In this document: positions 5,285-5,397 of the stretch, one piece after another
Layout: every line of letters starts with the position of its first letter
Position numbering within the stretch: the first letter of the stretch is position 1
Position numbers and translations under genes: made by a program
Source of the DNA: an uncultured Mesorhizobium sp.
GTDB taxonomy: Bacteria; Pseudomonadota; Alphaproteobacteria; Rhizobiales; Rhizobiaceae
NCBI GenBank assembly: GCA_950071955.1
Contig: CATMOC010000297.1
Span: forward strand, 1 to 5,397
Direction: 5' to 3'
Length of the DNA: 5,397 nucleotides
The notes under the pieces: model-generated
What the model was told of the DNA's origin: nothing
Databases searched by the model: none
What the model saw: the letters and a program-made list of their open reading frames with translations, nothing else

Positions 5285-5397
5285 GTGACCCACACCAGCG
5301 TCATTCGACAGGGCTACACATCGAAATTCGTCCTGCTGCTCGCATTGCTATCGGCGGTGACTGGAGTTGATGCGGTACACAGTGATGAACCGCGCTT
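5285..5397 (+). CDS. Exported protein of unknown function, N-terminus only
   Basis: A frame from GTG 5285 stays open to the window edge (37 codons plus two bases). The start MTHTSVIRQGYTSK carries two basic residues, followed by a hydrophobic run FVLLLALLSAVTGV. A cleavage-like VDA lies near residues 28-30, and the sequence then turns polar (VHSDEPR). This is a typical Sec signal peptide, so the product is probably periplasmic or secreted. No lipobox cysteine is seen. I do not recognise the family, and too little of the mature protein is present to guess. The codon composition is less GC-rich than that of the genes before 4190, in keeping with the other right-hand fragments. Confidence 0.6.
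   Translation, partial: MTHTSVIRQGYTSKFVLLLALLSAVTGVDAVHSDEPR

Noticed and set aside
1..5397. CRISPR arrays, tRNA or rRNA genes
   Set aside because: No regularly spaced repeats, CCA-ended cloverleaf or rRNA-like conserved stretches were seen by eye.

Overview
The window looks like alphaproteobacterial chromosomal DNA, probably Hyphomicrobiales (Mesorhizobium-like). This rests on high GC in the left four fifths (two 60-base lines I counted by hand gave 75% and 80%), GTG starts with strong Shine-Dalgarno sites, and the gene families present. The assignment is inference from style and gene content, not from a marker gene.

Left part (1-4190), ordinary high-GC DNA. A long minus-strand gene for a secreted TPR-repeat protein fills 1-2199 and runs off the left edge; a C-terminal CHAT domain beyond the edge is possible but not visible. 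Diverging from it is a complete alpha/beta-hydrolase of epoxide-hydrolase type (2349-3248). It ends tail-to-tail with a small TfoX/Sxy N-terminal-domain protein (3245-3622, minus), and the two stop codons share one CTAG. Diverging from tfoX is a tRNA 2'-O-methyltransferase of the TrmJ/SPOUT type that starts normally at 3711.

Right part (about 4188-5397), a patchwork. The trmJ-like gene breaks off inside its last knot motif at about 4188-4190 and joins, tail-to-tail, the interior of a minus-strand SDR epimerase gene that has lost its 3' half. Going right on the minus strand there follow a 39-residue Met-rich single-helix membrane protein (4673-4792) and the last ~50 codons of a CcdA-type membrane protein (stop at 4876-4878). 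In transcription order this is ccdA end, small membrane protein, SDR start, a fragment of about 0.83 kb of one operon cut in mid-gene at both ends. At about 5020-5033 it abuts a plus-strand remnant, the last ~48 codons of a different epoxide hydrolase (stop 5165-5167). Last come a low-GC spacer with a 15-bp inverted repeat and the start of a gene for an exported protein of unknown function (5285 onward).

I do not see a convincing new biological system. The strongest signal is the pair of mid-gene junctions. Either this is a true multi-piece rearrangement or capture of foreign DNA, or the contig is chimeric, and the sequence alone cannot decide. Four annotated items (trmJ-like, SDR, ccdA, second epoxide hydrolase) are therefore broken genes. 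The genes in the left part do not form one obvious pathway. The only visible operon logic is in the inserted fragment, where the small membrane protein and the SDR are 15 bases apart and each has a strong ribosome binding site.
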